From Nitrososphaerales archaeon (GTDB lineage Archaea; Thermoproteota; Nitrososphaeria; Nitrososphaerales; Gagatemarchaeaceae): DNA of 32,347 nt. Numbering within the stretch: position 1 is the first letter of the stretch; the number at the start of each line of letters is the position of its first letter. The stretch covers positions 1 to 32,347 of the forward strand of contig JACWAI010000073.1 of assembly GCA_014874415.1 (NCBI GenBank), written 5' to 3'. This document shows, in pieces, positions 1 to 6,561 of the stretch. Below the pieces are notes generated by a model. It did not search any database, was not told where the DNA came from, and saw nothing but the letters and a program-made list of their open reading frames with translations. Position numbers and translations under genes: made by a program.

Positions 1-1
1 A

Positions 2-1105
2 CTCATCCCCAGAATGGAAGAGAAAAAGGTCATAACGATAGGAATAGTCGACGCCATCCACGCAGCACCCTGCGGCGTGTATGCCAATGCCGGCCGACAG
101 GTAGTTGTCCTGTTGAATCACGGAAGCGTTTGTCCCTGTGAAGCTCACCGTTATCCCCGCTCCCTGGGCGTGCCCCGCCGGGCCAGCCATGTACGCCCCC
201 GCATAGACGGGGATGCCTTGAACGAACGACGTAGCCGAAGACCCCGCGGCGGGTACGACCCCGTTGACCGCGTCAGGGGTGCTAAAGAGCATCATCATGA
301 GGACGAGGGCAATCCCAACAGCGAACAGGGAGGAGAACTGCGCCCTGTGGGCTGCTGCGAGCCTCCTCCCTCTGGTCGCGAACAAGACCCCCGCTAGCGC
401 CGCAGCCGTGACTCCCATCGTAAGCACCCCAATGCCCCAGACCACAGTCTGAAAGTATGCCGCCGCGATCCCAAGAGAAACCAGGAGCAGTGCACCCATC
501 GAGGCAAGAGGAAGCAGGAAGCCTTTCACGGGGCCGAACTTGACGCACGTGCTCGCTGTCAAAGCAAAAGCGGCAACCCCCAGTATGGCGGCGGAGGCCC
601 AAGGGTGCAAGGGAGGAAGTACCTTTGTGCCGGCGAAGGTGAAGACGACGGGATAGAATCCCAAAGCGGCCAAGCCCAAGAACCCGGCCGTTAGTGAGGC
701 GGAATCCCCAATCTCCCCCCTTAGGCGGCCCGCGCCCAGCGCGGTCCCGGAGAATGCGACGGAACCCAGGAAAAACCCGAGGCGCAGCGGCTCGAGGCCA
801 TCTGGTCCGGATGAGAAGCAGACCCGAGGGTCGCACGCCCAGAAGAACAGGATGAGCGCCGCTGCGACGGCCGCCCACTGCGTCGCAGCAGCCCTCCAAG
901 CTTGCCTTAGAAGGGCCCCTGCCGCCAAGGATCCGCAGAGGACGAAGACGATGAAGAGTATAAGCCGCCACCCTGACATGAAGTAGAACGAGGCCGTGTT
1001 GTCCGTGAGGAAGTAGTAGTCAGCCAACTTCTCTACGGCGTATATGGGGGCGAACGTCCAGATGAAGGCAAGGACGTGCTTTGCGGCTCCCCCCGCTTTG
1101 CCCAT
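2..1105 (-). CDS. Polytopic membrane protein of unknown function, 3' end cut by window
   Basis: An open frame runs on the minus strand from ATG at 1105 off the left edge, giving at least 368 codons without a stop. The first ~290 residues are strongly hydrophobic, with about eight to nine likely membrane helices (for example around the FIVFVLCGSLAAGALL stretch). After the last helix (VGIALVLMMMLF) comes a polar, probably extracytoplasmic part with an NAS sequon, a Cys-Cys pair in the HAAGCCVDGVDY stretch and aromatic residues. That tail looks like the start of an exposed domain that continues outside the window. I recognise no family. It is divergent from the GIY-YIG gene, with about 80 bases between starts. 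The frame is supported by its regular hydrophobic periodicity; the 229-residue frame opposing it in another register is a shadow. ATG is chosen as the first strong start before the first helix. Confidence 0.75.
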   Translation of the reverse strand, partial: MGKAGGAAKHVLAFIWTFAPIYAVEKLADYYFLTDNTASFYFMSGWRLILFIVFVLCGSLAAGALLRQAWRAAATQWAAVAAALILFFWACDPRVCFSSGPDGLEPLRLGFFLGSVAFSGTALGAGRLRGEIGDSASLTAGFLGLAALGFYPVVFTFAGTKVLPPLHPWASAAILGVAAFALTASTCVKFGPVKGFLLPLASMGALLLVSLGIAAAYFQTVVWGIGVLTMGVTAAALAGVLFATRGRRLAAAHRAQFSSLFAVGIALVLMMMLFSTPDAVNGVVPAAGSSATSFVQGIPVYAGAYMAGPAGHAQGAGITVSFTGTNASVIQQDNYLSAGIGIHAAGCCVDGVDYSYRYDLFLFHSGDE

Positions 1106-1187
1106 GGCGATTCGACTGCCTGGCTCTAGTAAACCATTGTTAACAGGTTCCGAAACGGTTGTAACGTATCTAGACGTCCGTCCTGAT

Positions 1188-1463
1188 GTGGATAGTTACT
1201 GGGTCTACATGCTTAGGTGCTCAGATGGGTCGCTGTATACGGGTTCGACCAAAGACGTGCGACGCAGGATCAATGAGCACAGCTCTGGGAAAGCGTCGAA
1301 GTATGCACGCTCGCGGCTCCCCGTCTTTCTTGCCTTCGTGGAGCGAGCCGAGAGCCGAAGCAGCGCTCTCCGGAGAGAAGCTGAAATAAAAAAGCTGAGC
1401 AGGAGCCAGAAGCTCCTTCTCTGCGAGTCGTACTCCACTCGGGCTAGGCACAGCTTGCGCTAG
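1188..1463 (+). CDS. GIY-YIG domain endonuclease (YhbQ/UPF0213-like)
   Basis: This is a 91-residue single-domain GIY-YIG protein. The two core strands read VYMLRC (residues 6-11) and LYTGST (16-21), so the GIY and YIG motifs are present in the degenerate form usual for this subfamily. The conserved Arg lies in DVRRRINEH (23-31) and the metal-binding Glu in LRREAEIKKL (61-70). Length and layout match the small UPF0213/YhbQ family, whose members are thought to cut or process nucleic acids; the physiological role is unsettled. I chose GTG at 1188 because it directly precedes the first conserved strand. The longer frame from 1044 would run through the promoter region of the divergent gene and adds a sequence with no family match. 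It converges on alba, with 37 bases between stops. Confidence 0.85.
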   Translation: MDSYWVYMLRCSDGSLYTGSTKDVRRRINEHSSGKASKYARSRLPVFLAFVERAESRSSALRREAEIKKLSRSQKLLLCESYSTRARHSLR

Positions 1464-1500
1464 CCTATCGCAACCAACTGATTTGTTTGGTTCTCTGAAT

Positions 1501-1866
1501 CTATTTCCCGACGACTATTTCGATCGAGGAGATGTTTCGCTGCTCTGGGCCTTCGCCAACGACTTCGGTGTTTATGCCGATGTCCTTGACCTTGAACGCG
1601 CCGTTGCCCAGCCGCTTTGTGACGATTTCTGCGACGTCTACCGCTCTGCTGATTGCCATCCCCCTCGCCTTCACGACCACTTCGCCGGCCTGGGTGAGCT
1701 GGATGAGTGCGCTCATCGCGTAGTTCATCACTGGCTTCTGGCCTACGAATATGTGGTTGTACGGCGCAGTCCTCTGCTGAGGCTGGCTCTGTGCTGGTGC
1801 TGTGGCCTGTTCAGCGGCCTTTTGTCCCTCTGACTCGTTTGTGTCGGATCTTTTTGGTTTTGGCAT
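1501..1866 (-). CDS. albA: Alba DNA/RNA-binding chromatin protein
   Basis: Alba is an abundant archaeal dimeric protein that coats DNA and RNA. The 121-residue product has the full domain from residue 37 on: HIFVGQKPVMNY, then VVVKARGMAISRAVDVAEIV and a C-terminal SSIEIVVGK. The first 35 residues form a Gln/Ala/Pro-rich, low-complexity tail that is longer than the roughly 10-residue tail of Sulfolobus Alba. At the DNA-contacting lysine pair (K16-K17 in Sso10b), this protein has Gln43-Lys44, so the lysine known to be acetylated is a glutamine. The start is ATG at 1866 (MPKPKR); the frame is open eight codons further up but that would place the start inside the likely 5' leader. A TATA-like box at 1902-1909 fits a short leader. 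Confidence 0.93.
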   Translation of the reverse strand: MPKPKRSDTNESEGQKAAEQATAPAQSQPQQRTAPYNHIFVGQKPVMNYAMSALIQLTQAGEVVVKARGMAISRAVDVAEIVTKRLGNGAFKVKDIGINTEVVGEGPEQRNISSIEIVVGK

Positions 1867-1901
1867 TTGTCTGACCTTGCTCGGCACCACCGAGCCGTCG
1901 C

Positions 1902-1909
1902 GTATTTAA
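1902..1909 (-). promoter_or_regulatory. TATA-like box for alba
   Basis: On the minus strand this reads TTAAATAC. Its centre is about 39 bases before the ATG at 1866, which predicts a leader of about a dozen bases. It lies in the 71-base gap after the dehydrogenase gene, so alba probably has its own promoter. Confidence 0.5.
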
Positions 1910-1937
1910 CCGCTATGGGGGCAAGTTGCAGGTTTCG

Positions 1938-2864
1938 CTACAGGTATTCGCCGACGTCGACGCGGTTCAGGGCAGCGCCCGATTCGAAGTACCTTCGCAC
2001 GTTCCAGGCAGCTGCGACCTTGGCACCCACCAGGTCCTCCCCGACCGGGACTCCCGAGACATGAAGGGTCCCGGCGAAGTTAGGGAGTTCCCACGCATCT
2101 GTGGCAAACCTCTCCCTCCCGCCTGTCACCCAGAAGACGTCGGTGGCGTAGCGGCTCTCGCGCCTTTCCTTTAGCCACCTCAGCAGCCCCGCTTCGTCGA
2201 CTATCTCGCCCCTCCCTACGTTGACGACCATGACCATCTCCTTTGCGCGGGCAAGCAAGTCGTACCCCACCAGGCCGCGGGTGCCTTTGCTGAGGGGAAG
2301 GGCTATCACCATTGCGTCCGCTTTGCCAATCACATCAGGGAGCGCGGCCACGGGGACTCTCTCGTCGAAGAGCTCCGGGGACCGGAACGACCTGGACACA
2401 CCCAGGGTCTCCATCTCGAGTGACTTCGATAGCCTCGCGACCTCTGAACCGATGGAACCGGCGCCCAGGACCAAGAGGCTCTTGCCCCGGAGGCTTCGCG
2501 GGGCAGTCTTTTGGTTCCGGAGGTGTATCCCCTTGGCCACTCCTAGGAGCATCCCCCAGGCGTGCTCAGCGACGGTGCCTGTGAACGCTCCAGCGTTCGA
2601 GAATACTTGCGTCCCAGGCGGCAGGGAACGGATGTCCAGGTCGTCGATCCCGGCGGACATCGTCTGGACTACCTTGAGTGACTTCATCTTCTGCAGAAGG
2701 TCCGCCTTCGCCCTGGTGGGCCAACAGAGGAGAACCTGGCATTCGGCGAGCACCTGGTCGTCGGCCGAAGACTCGTGCACCTCGAAGTCGGACAGGATGT
2801 CCCTCGCCTGCTGTGGGAGGGTGTCTGTCACGAATAGCTTTGGGCTGGCCGAAGTCGGAGACAT
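1938..2864 (-). CDS. D-isomer-specific 2-hydroxyacid dehydrogenase family protein
   Basis: This 308-residue protein is an NAD(P)-dependent 2-hydroxyacid dehydrogenase of the D-isomer family, expected to interconvert a 2-oxoacid and a 2-hydroxyacid in the cytoplasm. The dinucleotide-binding loop GAGSIG is at residues 134-139, the substrate-binding Arg is R218 in NVGRGEIVD, and the catalytic His is probably H268 in GTLHVSG. The Glu that normally follows in the DVFxxEP motif is absent: here the segment reads TDVFWVTGGRERF. Either a nearby Glu substitutes or the subgroup works differently. The substrate cannot be told from sequence. The start codon is three bases after the rpoK stop, so the two genes are very likely co-transcribed; the functional link to rpoK is unclear. 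Confidence 0.85.
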   Translation of the reverse strand: MSPTSASPKLFVTDTLPQQARDILSDFEVHESSADDQVLAECQVLLCWPTRAKADLLQKMKSLKVVQTMSAGIDDLDIRSLPPGTQVFSNAGAFTGTVAEHAWGMLLGVAKGIHLRNQKTAPRSLRGKSLLVLGAGSIGSEVARLSKSLEMETLGVSRSFRSPELFDERVPVAALPDVIGKADAMVIALPLSKGTRGLVGYDLLARAKEMVMVVNVGRGEIVDEAGLLRWLKERRESRYATDVFWVTGGRERFATDAWELPNFAGTLHVSGVPVGEDLVGAKVAAAWNVRRYFESGAALNRVDVGEYL

Positions 2865-2867
2865 TCG

Positions 2868-3158
2868 CTACTTTGCCAATGCCTTGATGGGGATGTCCTG
2901 TGTGATGCCGTTGGGCAGTGACCTGCGGATTGAAATGGGGAGAGCATCCTCCTCCAACTCCTGCATTGCAGTCCCTATGGGCCCCCGGTAAGGGCCCTCC
3001 ATCGGTACGAATGCGGGAGCCCCCATGGCTATCTGCAGGGATCTTGCACCCACTATGCGCGCCTTTTCGAAACGGGTAAGCTTCGGGGGTCCGATCTTTA
3101 TCTCAAAGCCGCCTAGAGTCGGACCTCTAGGCTTCTTCACGGTCTTAGCAGGTGACAT
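2868..3158 (-). CDS. rpoK: DNA-directed RNA polymerase subunit K (Rpb6/omega homologue)
   Basis: RpoK is the archaeal counterpart of eukaryotic Rpb6 and bacterial omega, a small subunit that stabilises the polymerase. The 96-residue product has the hallmark helix LTRFEKARIVGARSLQIAMG and the end motif LPISIRRSLPNGITQDIPI. Between them, the MEGPYRGPIGTAMQEL stretch is a small insertion or variant of the usual linker. The N-terminal ~25 residues are basic and proline-rich. I chose ATG at 3158; the frame extends upstream to 3227 but that part would overlap the likely promoter. The gene is followed directly by the dehydrogenase gene on the same strand. Confidence 0.92.
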   Translation of the reverse strand: MSPAKTVKKPRGPTLGGFEIKIGPPKLTRFEKARIVGARSLQIAMGAPAFVPMEGPYRGPIGTAMQELEEDALPISIRRSLPNGITQDIPIKALAK

Positions 3159-3223
3159 CCAAGGGCCCCGGGGTTGGCTTCGCCCGACTGGGTCGAGAGA
3201 TAAGTCTTTTTCCCCTGAATGCG

Positions 3224-3231
3224 ACAAATAC
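3224..3231 (+). promoter_or_regulatory. TATA-like box for the cyclophilin-like gene
   Basis: ACAAATAC lies about 35 bases before the ATG at 3262 in the divergent region between this gene and rpoK. It is the best AT-rich match in that region, but the support is by position only. Confidence 0.35.
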
Positions 3232-3261
3232 AGATTAAGGGTCGCGCCGGGGGTGCTTCAG

Positions 3262-3672
3262 ATGTCAGCCCAGACCGCCCCTGCCGCAGGTTCCGTTTCG
3301 AAAGTGGACTGCATAGCCTCCGTCGGGGGAAGGGGCCAAGCGGGGGTCTCTCTCTTCCGTCATCTCGCACCCGTCACCGTCAACGCTCTCCTAAGGAGCC
3401 TTCCCGCCGACAGCCGGGTGAACCTCCAACCCTCCATGGTCTGTCTTTTCACAGACCTCAGGGTCGGGGTGGAGAAGCCCAGGACGAAGTTCACAAGGGG
3501 GGATGTCGCCTTCCTTCCCTCGGGCGGGCTCGTCTGCGTCTTTCTGGGCGACGCCAGCAGCGACAGACCCCTCAACCCGGTGGGGAAGGTCGAGACGGGA
3601 ATGGAGGTCTTCGACTCTGTCCGGCGGGGGGACGTCGTCCGCCTGGCGCTTGTTTCTCCTTCCGCTGTCTGA
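3262..3672 (+). CDS. Cyclophilin-like protein (DUF369/TM1367-type family)
   Basis: The 136-residue product matches the archaeal/bacterial cyclophilin-like family known from TM1367 (Pfam Cyclophil_like). The recognisable part runs from about residue 60: FTRGDVAFLPSGGLVCVFLG, then RPLNPVGKVETGMEVFDSV and RRGDVVRLAL. The family has a cyclophilin-type barrel, but peptidyl-prolyl isomerase activity is not established for it and the usual active-site Arg/Gln set is not evident here. ATG at 3262 was chosen because the upstream part of the frame crosses the rpoK promoter region. Its stop ends at 3672 and the stop of the convergent rps25e gene begins at 3673, so the two genes abut tail to tail. Confidence 0.7.
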   Translation: MSAQTAPAAGSVSKVDCIASVGGRGQAGVSLFRHLAPVTVNALLRSLPADSRVNLQPSMVCLFTDLRVGVEKPRTKFTRGDVAFLPSGGLVCVFLGDASSDRPLNPVGKVETGMEVFDSVRRGDVVRLALVSPSAV

Positions 3673-4017
3673 TCAGTTCCTTGCTGCCCAGACGCCGTGG
3701 CCGCTGAAGCCCCCTGCCCTCCTCAGCATGGACTTCGCCTCAAGCTCCTTCAGCACGCCTGAAGCGACGGACTTGTTGACGCCCAGAGCCCTGGACGCGG
3801 TGAACACAGTTATCGCCTTCAGTGGGGTCAGAGTTTTCATTAGCTCGGCGTCGCTCATCTTCGGAGGGAGGAACGCGAGTTGCCTCTTCTGCTGTGGCGC
3901 CGACTTGGTCTCCTTGGCCTTCTTCCCCTTCGAAGGTGTGGACTGGTCCTGCGCGGTCTCCGTGGAGTCCTGCGACTTCTCCATGGACGCCAGAGACTTC
4001 TTCTTGACTCCTCCCAT
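3673..4017 (-). CDS. rps25e: Small ribosomal subunit protein S25e
   Basis: S25e is a small-subunit ribosomal protein found in eukaryotes and in TACK and some other archaea. The 114-residue product starts with a Lys-rich, low-complexity tail (MGGVKKKSLASMEKS, then KGKKAKE). It then has the winged-helix core LPPKMSDAELMKTL, ITVFTASRALGVNKSVASGV and LKELEAKSMLRRAGG. The tail is typical of archaeal S25e proteins. The start at 4017 (MGGVKKK) is chosen over the longer frame to 4083 because a TATA-like element lies between them. The gene is divergent from the ligase gene. Confidence 0.9.
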   Translation of the reverse strand: MGGVKKKSLASMEKSQDSTETAQDQSTPSKGKKAKETKSAPQQKRQLAFLPPKMSDAELMKTLTPLKAITVFTASRALGVNKSVASGVLKELEAKSMLRRAGGFSGHGVWAARN

Positions 4018-4046
4018 GACTCTCGTCCATGGCTTCCCTGGATTCC

Positions 4047-4054
4047 AATTAAGT
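4047..4054 (-). promoter_or_regulatory. TATA-like box for rps25e
   Basis: On the minus strand this reads ACTTAATT, about 33 bases before the ATG at 4017. It predicts a leader of only a few bases. Confidence 0.45.
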
Positions 4055-4098
4055 TTTCCGGCGTGGGAGTCCGGCCCAGCCACGACTGCGGAAAAGGA

Positions 4099-4106
4099 GA
4101 TTAAAC
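4099..4106 (+). promoter_or_regulatory. TATA-like box for DNA ligase
   Basis: GATTAAAC is centred about 25 bases before the TTG at 4127. Transcription would begin at or beside the start codon, which fits a leaderless message and supports this unusual start. Confidence 0.5.
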
Positions 4107-4126
4107 CGCCCCATCGCTGAGCACCG

Positions 4127-5890
4127 TTGAACTACTCCGAGGTCGCGGAGAAGTACTCGCAGCTCGAAGGAATCTCGGGTCGGAACGAGATGACCCAGGT
4201 GCTCGCCGAACTCCTGGGGCGTACCCCCATCGGGGAGCTGCCGTCGCTCGTATACATGACCCAGGGAAAGCTCAGGCCTGACTACGAGGGGGTCGAGCTG
4301 GGCCTCGCCGAGAAGCTCGCCCTCCGGGCAGTCTCCACCGCCTCAGGGGCAAGCCCAGAGAAGGTCTATTCGACCTATGTGAAGCACGGCGATATAGGAA
4401 CGGCCGCGGAGGAGCTCCTCCAGAAGAAGGGGCAGGGCACCCTGTTCAGCGAAGGGCTCACGCTCAAGCGGGTGTACGATGCGCTGCTGAAGATCGCACG
4501 CCAGAGCGGTTCCGGGTCAATCGAGCTCAAGCTCAGGGAGTTGGCGTCCCTGCTCAACGACGCCACCCCTTCGGAGGCGAAATTCATCATGAGGACGGTC
4601 ACGGGGGAGCTGAGGCTCGGGGTCGCTGACTACACCGTCCTCGACGCCGCTGCGACTGCCTTCCTGGGGGGCAAGCAGGCCAGGTCCGCCATCGAAAGAG
4701 CCTACAACGTGCACCCTGACCTGGGGTTCGTGGTCCAGGCGGTAGCGTCGAAGGGACAGGAGGGGATTGAGGAAATTACCGTAGAGATTGGGATCCCCAT
4801 CAGGCCCATGCTTGCGGAGAGGCTGAACTCGGCCCAGGCCATCGTCAAGAAGATGGGGGACAAATCGGTGGTCGCCGAGTACAAGCTCGACGGCGAAAGG
4901 CTGCAGATCCACAAGGACGGGAAGGAAGTCAAGCTGTTTTCGAGGCGTCTCGAGGTCATCACAGGGCACTACCCGGACGCCGTAGCTCTCGTCGCCAAGT
5001 ACGTAGCAGCGAGAAGGGCCATACTCGAGGCGGAGGTAGTCGCCGTAAACCAGGACACGGGGGAGTATCTTCCATTCCAGGAGCTGATGCATCGCAGGCG
5101 CAAGCACGGAGTGGACCAGGCCATGGCCGACTACCCCGTCGCGCTGAACTTCTTCGACATCCTGTTCGCCGGTTCTACCGACCTCACCGGGAAGCCATAC
5201 AAGTTTCGGAGGAAGAAGCTCGAGGAGCTGGTCAGGGAGACAGAAAGGACCAGGCTGGTCCCCGCGTTCACGACCTCCGACCCGTCAAGGATGGAAGATT
5301 TCTTGGAAGAGGCGATAGCAAACGGGTGCGAGGGGCTTGTCGCCAAGGACCCCGACTCCACGTACAGGGCTGGCGCCCGAGAGTTCGCCTGGATCAAACT
5401 GAAGCGGGAGTACAGGAGCGAGCTCACGGACACCATCGACCTCGTTGTGATAGGCGCCTTCCACGGCAAAGGGAGGAGGGCGGGGACGTACGGGACATAC
5501 CTGCTGGCAGCCTACGACGACAAGAGGAAGGTCCACACCAGCATCGCCAAGATAGGGACCGGGTTCTCTGACGCCGACCTGGAGAGGATCCCCAATCTGC
5601 TCAAGCCGTACGAGAGCCACGTCAAGCCACCGGGGGTGGAGTCCAAAATGGACCCCGACATATGGTTCAGGCCGCACATGGTGATGGAGACCATCGCGTC
5701 GGAGCTGACCCTGTCCCCGATCCACACCGCGGCCATGGGGCGCATCCGCCCCGGAGCCGGCATATCACTCAGGTTCCCGAAGTTCACCGGGAAGGTAAGG
5801 GACGACAAGGGGCCCGAGGACGCGACCACCGAGGAGGAAATCGTCTCGATGTACAACAGGCAGCTGAAGAAGATCGGAACCTCTCAGTGA
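4127..5890 (+). CDS. lig: ATP-dependent DNA ligase
   Basis: The 587-residue enzyme seals nicks during replication and repair. The N-terminal half (about 1-220) is the archaeal/eukaryotic DNA-binding domain. The adenylation domain follows: motif I YKLDGER has nucleotide-accepting Lys253, motif IV EGLVAKD is at 402-408 and motif V WIKLKREY has Lys424. The C-terminal OB domain carries VVIGAFHGKGRRAGTYG and ends with LRFPKFTGKVRDDKGPEDAT, the usual motif VI region. The length is normal for archaeal ligases. The start is TTG at 4127, supported by a TATA-like box 25 bases upstream and by the family's usual N-terminus (MNYSEVAEKYSQLE). The 3' end overlaps the convergent upp gene by 7 bases. Confidence 0.96.
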   Translation: MNYSEVAEKYSQLEGISGRNEMTQVLAELLGRTPIGELPSLVYMTQGKLRPDYEGVELGLAEKLALRAVSTASGASPEKVYSTYVKHGDIGTAAEELLQKKGQGTLFSEGLTLKRVYDALLKIARQSGSGSIELKLRELASLLNDATPSEAKFIMRTVTGELRLGVADYTVLDAAATAFLGGKQARSAIERAYNVHPDLGFVVQAVASKGQEGIEEITVEIGIPIRPMLAERLNSAQAIVKKMGDKSVVAEYKLDGERLQIHKDGKEVKLFSRRLEVITGHYPDAVALVAKYVAARRAILEAEVVAVNQDTGEYLPFQELMHRRRKHGVDQAMADYPVALNFFDILFAGSTDLTGKPYKFRRKKLEELVRETERTRLVPAFTTSDPSRMEDFLEEAIANGCEGLVAKDPDSTYRAGAREFAWIKLKREYRSELTDTIDLVVIGAFHGKGRRAGTYGTYLLAAYDDKRKVHTSIAKIGTGFSDADLERIPNLLKPYESHVKPPGVESKMDPDIWFRPHMVMETIASELTLSPIHTAAMGRIRPGAGISLRFPKFTGKVRDDKGPEDATTEEEIVSMYNRQLKKIGTSQ

Positions 5891-6528
5891 GGGGCGCCGA
5901 AGGACCTGTCCCCCGCGTCCCCCAGTCCGGGGACTATGTACCCGTGGTCGTTGAGGTCCGGGTCGATGGCGCACGTGTAGAACTCCGCCCGTGGGAATGA
6001 CTTCGACACGTAGTCTATCCCCTGCTTCGTGGCTATGACAGAGAAGAAGACCATCCTCTTGGGCCTCCCTTTCTCCGCCACTTTCTTCGCCACCTCACGG
6101 AGCGTGTGCCCGGTCGCAAGCATGGGGTCAGCTATCACGACCACGTCGTCCGGCCCCACCTGGGGGACCTTCGCATAGTTCACTTCAATGGGGAAGTCTG
6201 GTGGCTCCCCCCTCCAGGCGCTGATGACACCTGTCCTCGCCATCGGGAAGTTCTTGTACATCCCTTCCACGAAGGGGATGGCAGCCCGCAGGACGAGGAT
6301 GATCACTATCTTGTCGTTTCCCTTCACGCGTCCTCCCTTCGCCGGGCCGAGGGGGGTCTCCACGGTGAACTCCTGGACATCCAATGTCCTCAGGAACTCG
6401 TAGGCCATGAACCTCCCGAGCCTGTAGATCGCCTTCCTGAACGCCACCTGGTTGGTCCGCTTGTCGCGGACGAGCGACAGCTGCTCCATGACCATGGGGT
6501 GGTCCATCACCGTGACCTTGGGCTCCAA
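5884..6528 (-). CDS. upp: Uracil phosphoribosyltransferase
   Basis: The enzyme converts uracil and PRPP to UMP in pyrimidine salvage. The 214-residue product has the PRPP loop VVIADPMLATGHT (about 130-142), the flanking ILVLRAAIPFVEGM region and the C-terminal uracil-binding stretch YIVPGLGDAGDRSFG. The length matches the family. The start is TTG at 6528 (MEPKVTVMDHPMV). This lies a few bases past the predicted transcription start from the shared TATA element at 6552-6561, so the message is probably leaderless. The gene is divergent from the nfeD gene and its end overlaps the ligase end by 7 bases. It fits functionally with the nucleoside importer at 18-23 kb. Confidence 0.94.
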   Translation of the reverse strand: MEPKVTVMDHPMVMEQLSLVRDKRTNQVAFRKAIYRLGRFMAYEFLRTLDVQEFTVETPLGPAKGGRVKGNDKIVIILVLRAAIPFVEGMYKNFPMARTGVISAWRGEPPDFPIEVNYAKVPQVGPDDVVVIADPMLATGHTLREVAKKVAEKGRPKRMVFFSVIATKQGIDYVSKSFPRAEFYTCAIDPDLNDHGYIVPGLGDAGDRSFGAPH

Positions 6529-6551
6529 CCATTGCGGGGGACGACTGGAAC

Positions 6552-6561
6552 ACTATTTATG
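6552..6561. promoter_or_regulatory. Shared, bidirectional TATA element between upp and nfeD
   Basis: The element reads CTATTTAT on plus and ATAAATAG on minus. Toward the left its centre is about 28 bases from the TTG of upp. Toward the right it is about 30 bases from a TTG at 6586 in the nfeD frame. One box may therefore drive both genes. If so, the ATG of nfeD at 6559 lies inside the box and is unlikely to be the true start. Confidence 0.45.

Noticed and set aside
282-971. 229-residue minus-strand open frame
   Set aside because: It is in another register from the long hydrophobic frame that covers 2-1105, and its composition (Arg/Gly/Pro-rich, no hydrophobic pattern) is that of a shadow.
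6106-6558. Upstream extension of the nfeD frame by 151 codons
   Set aside because: It reads antisense through the upp gene and has no protein-like pattern; the signal peptide begins after 6559.
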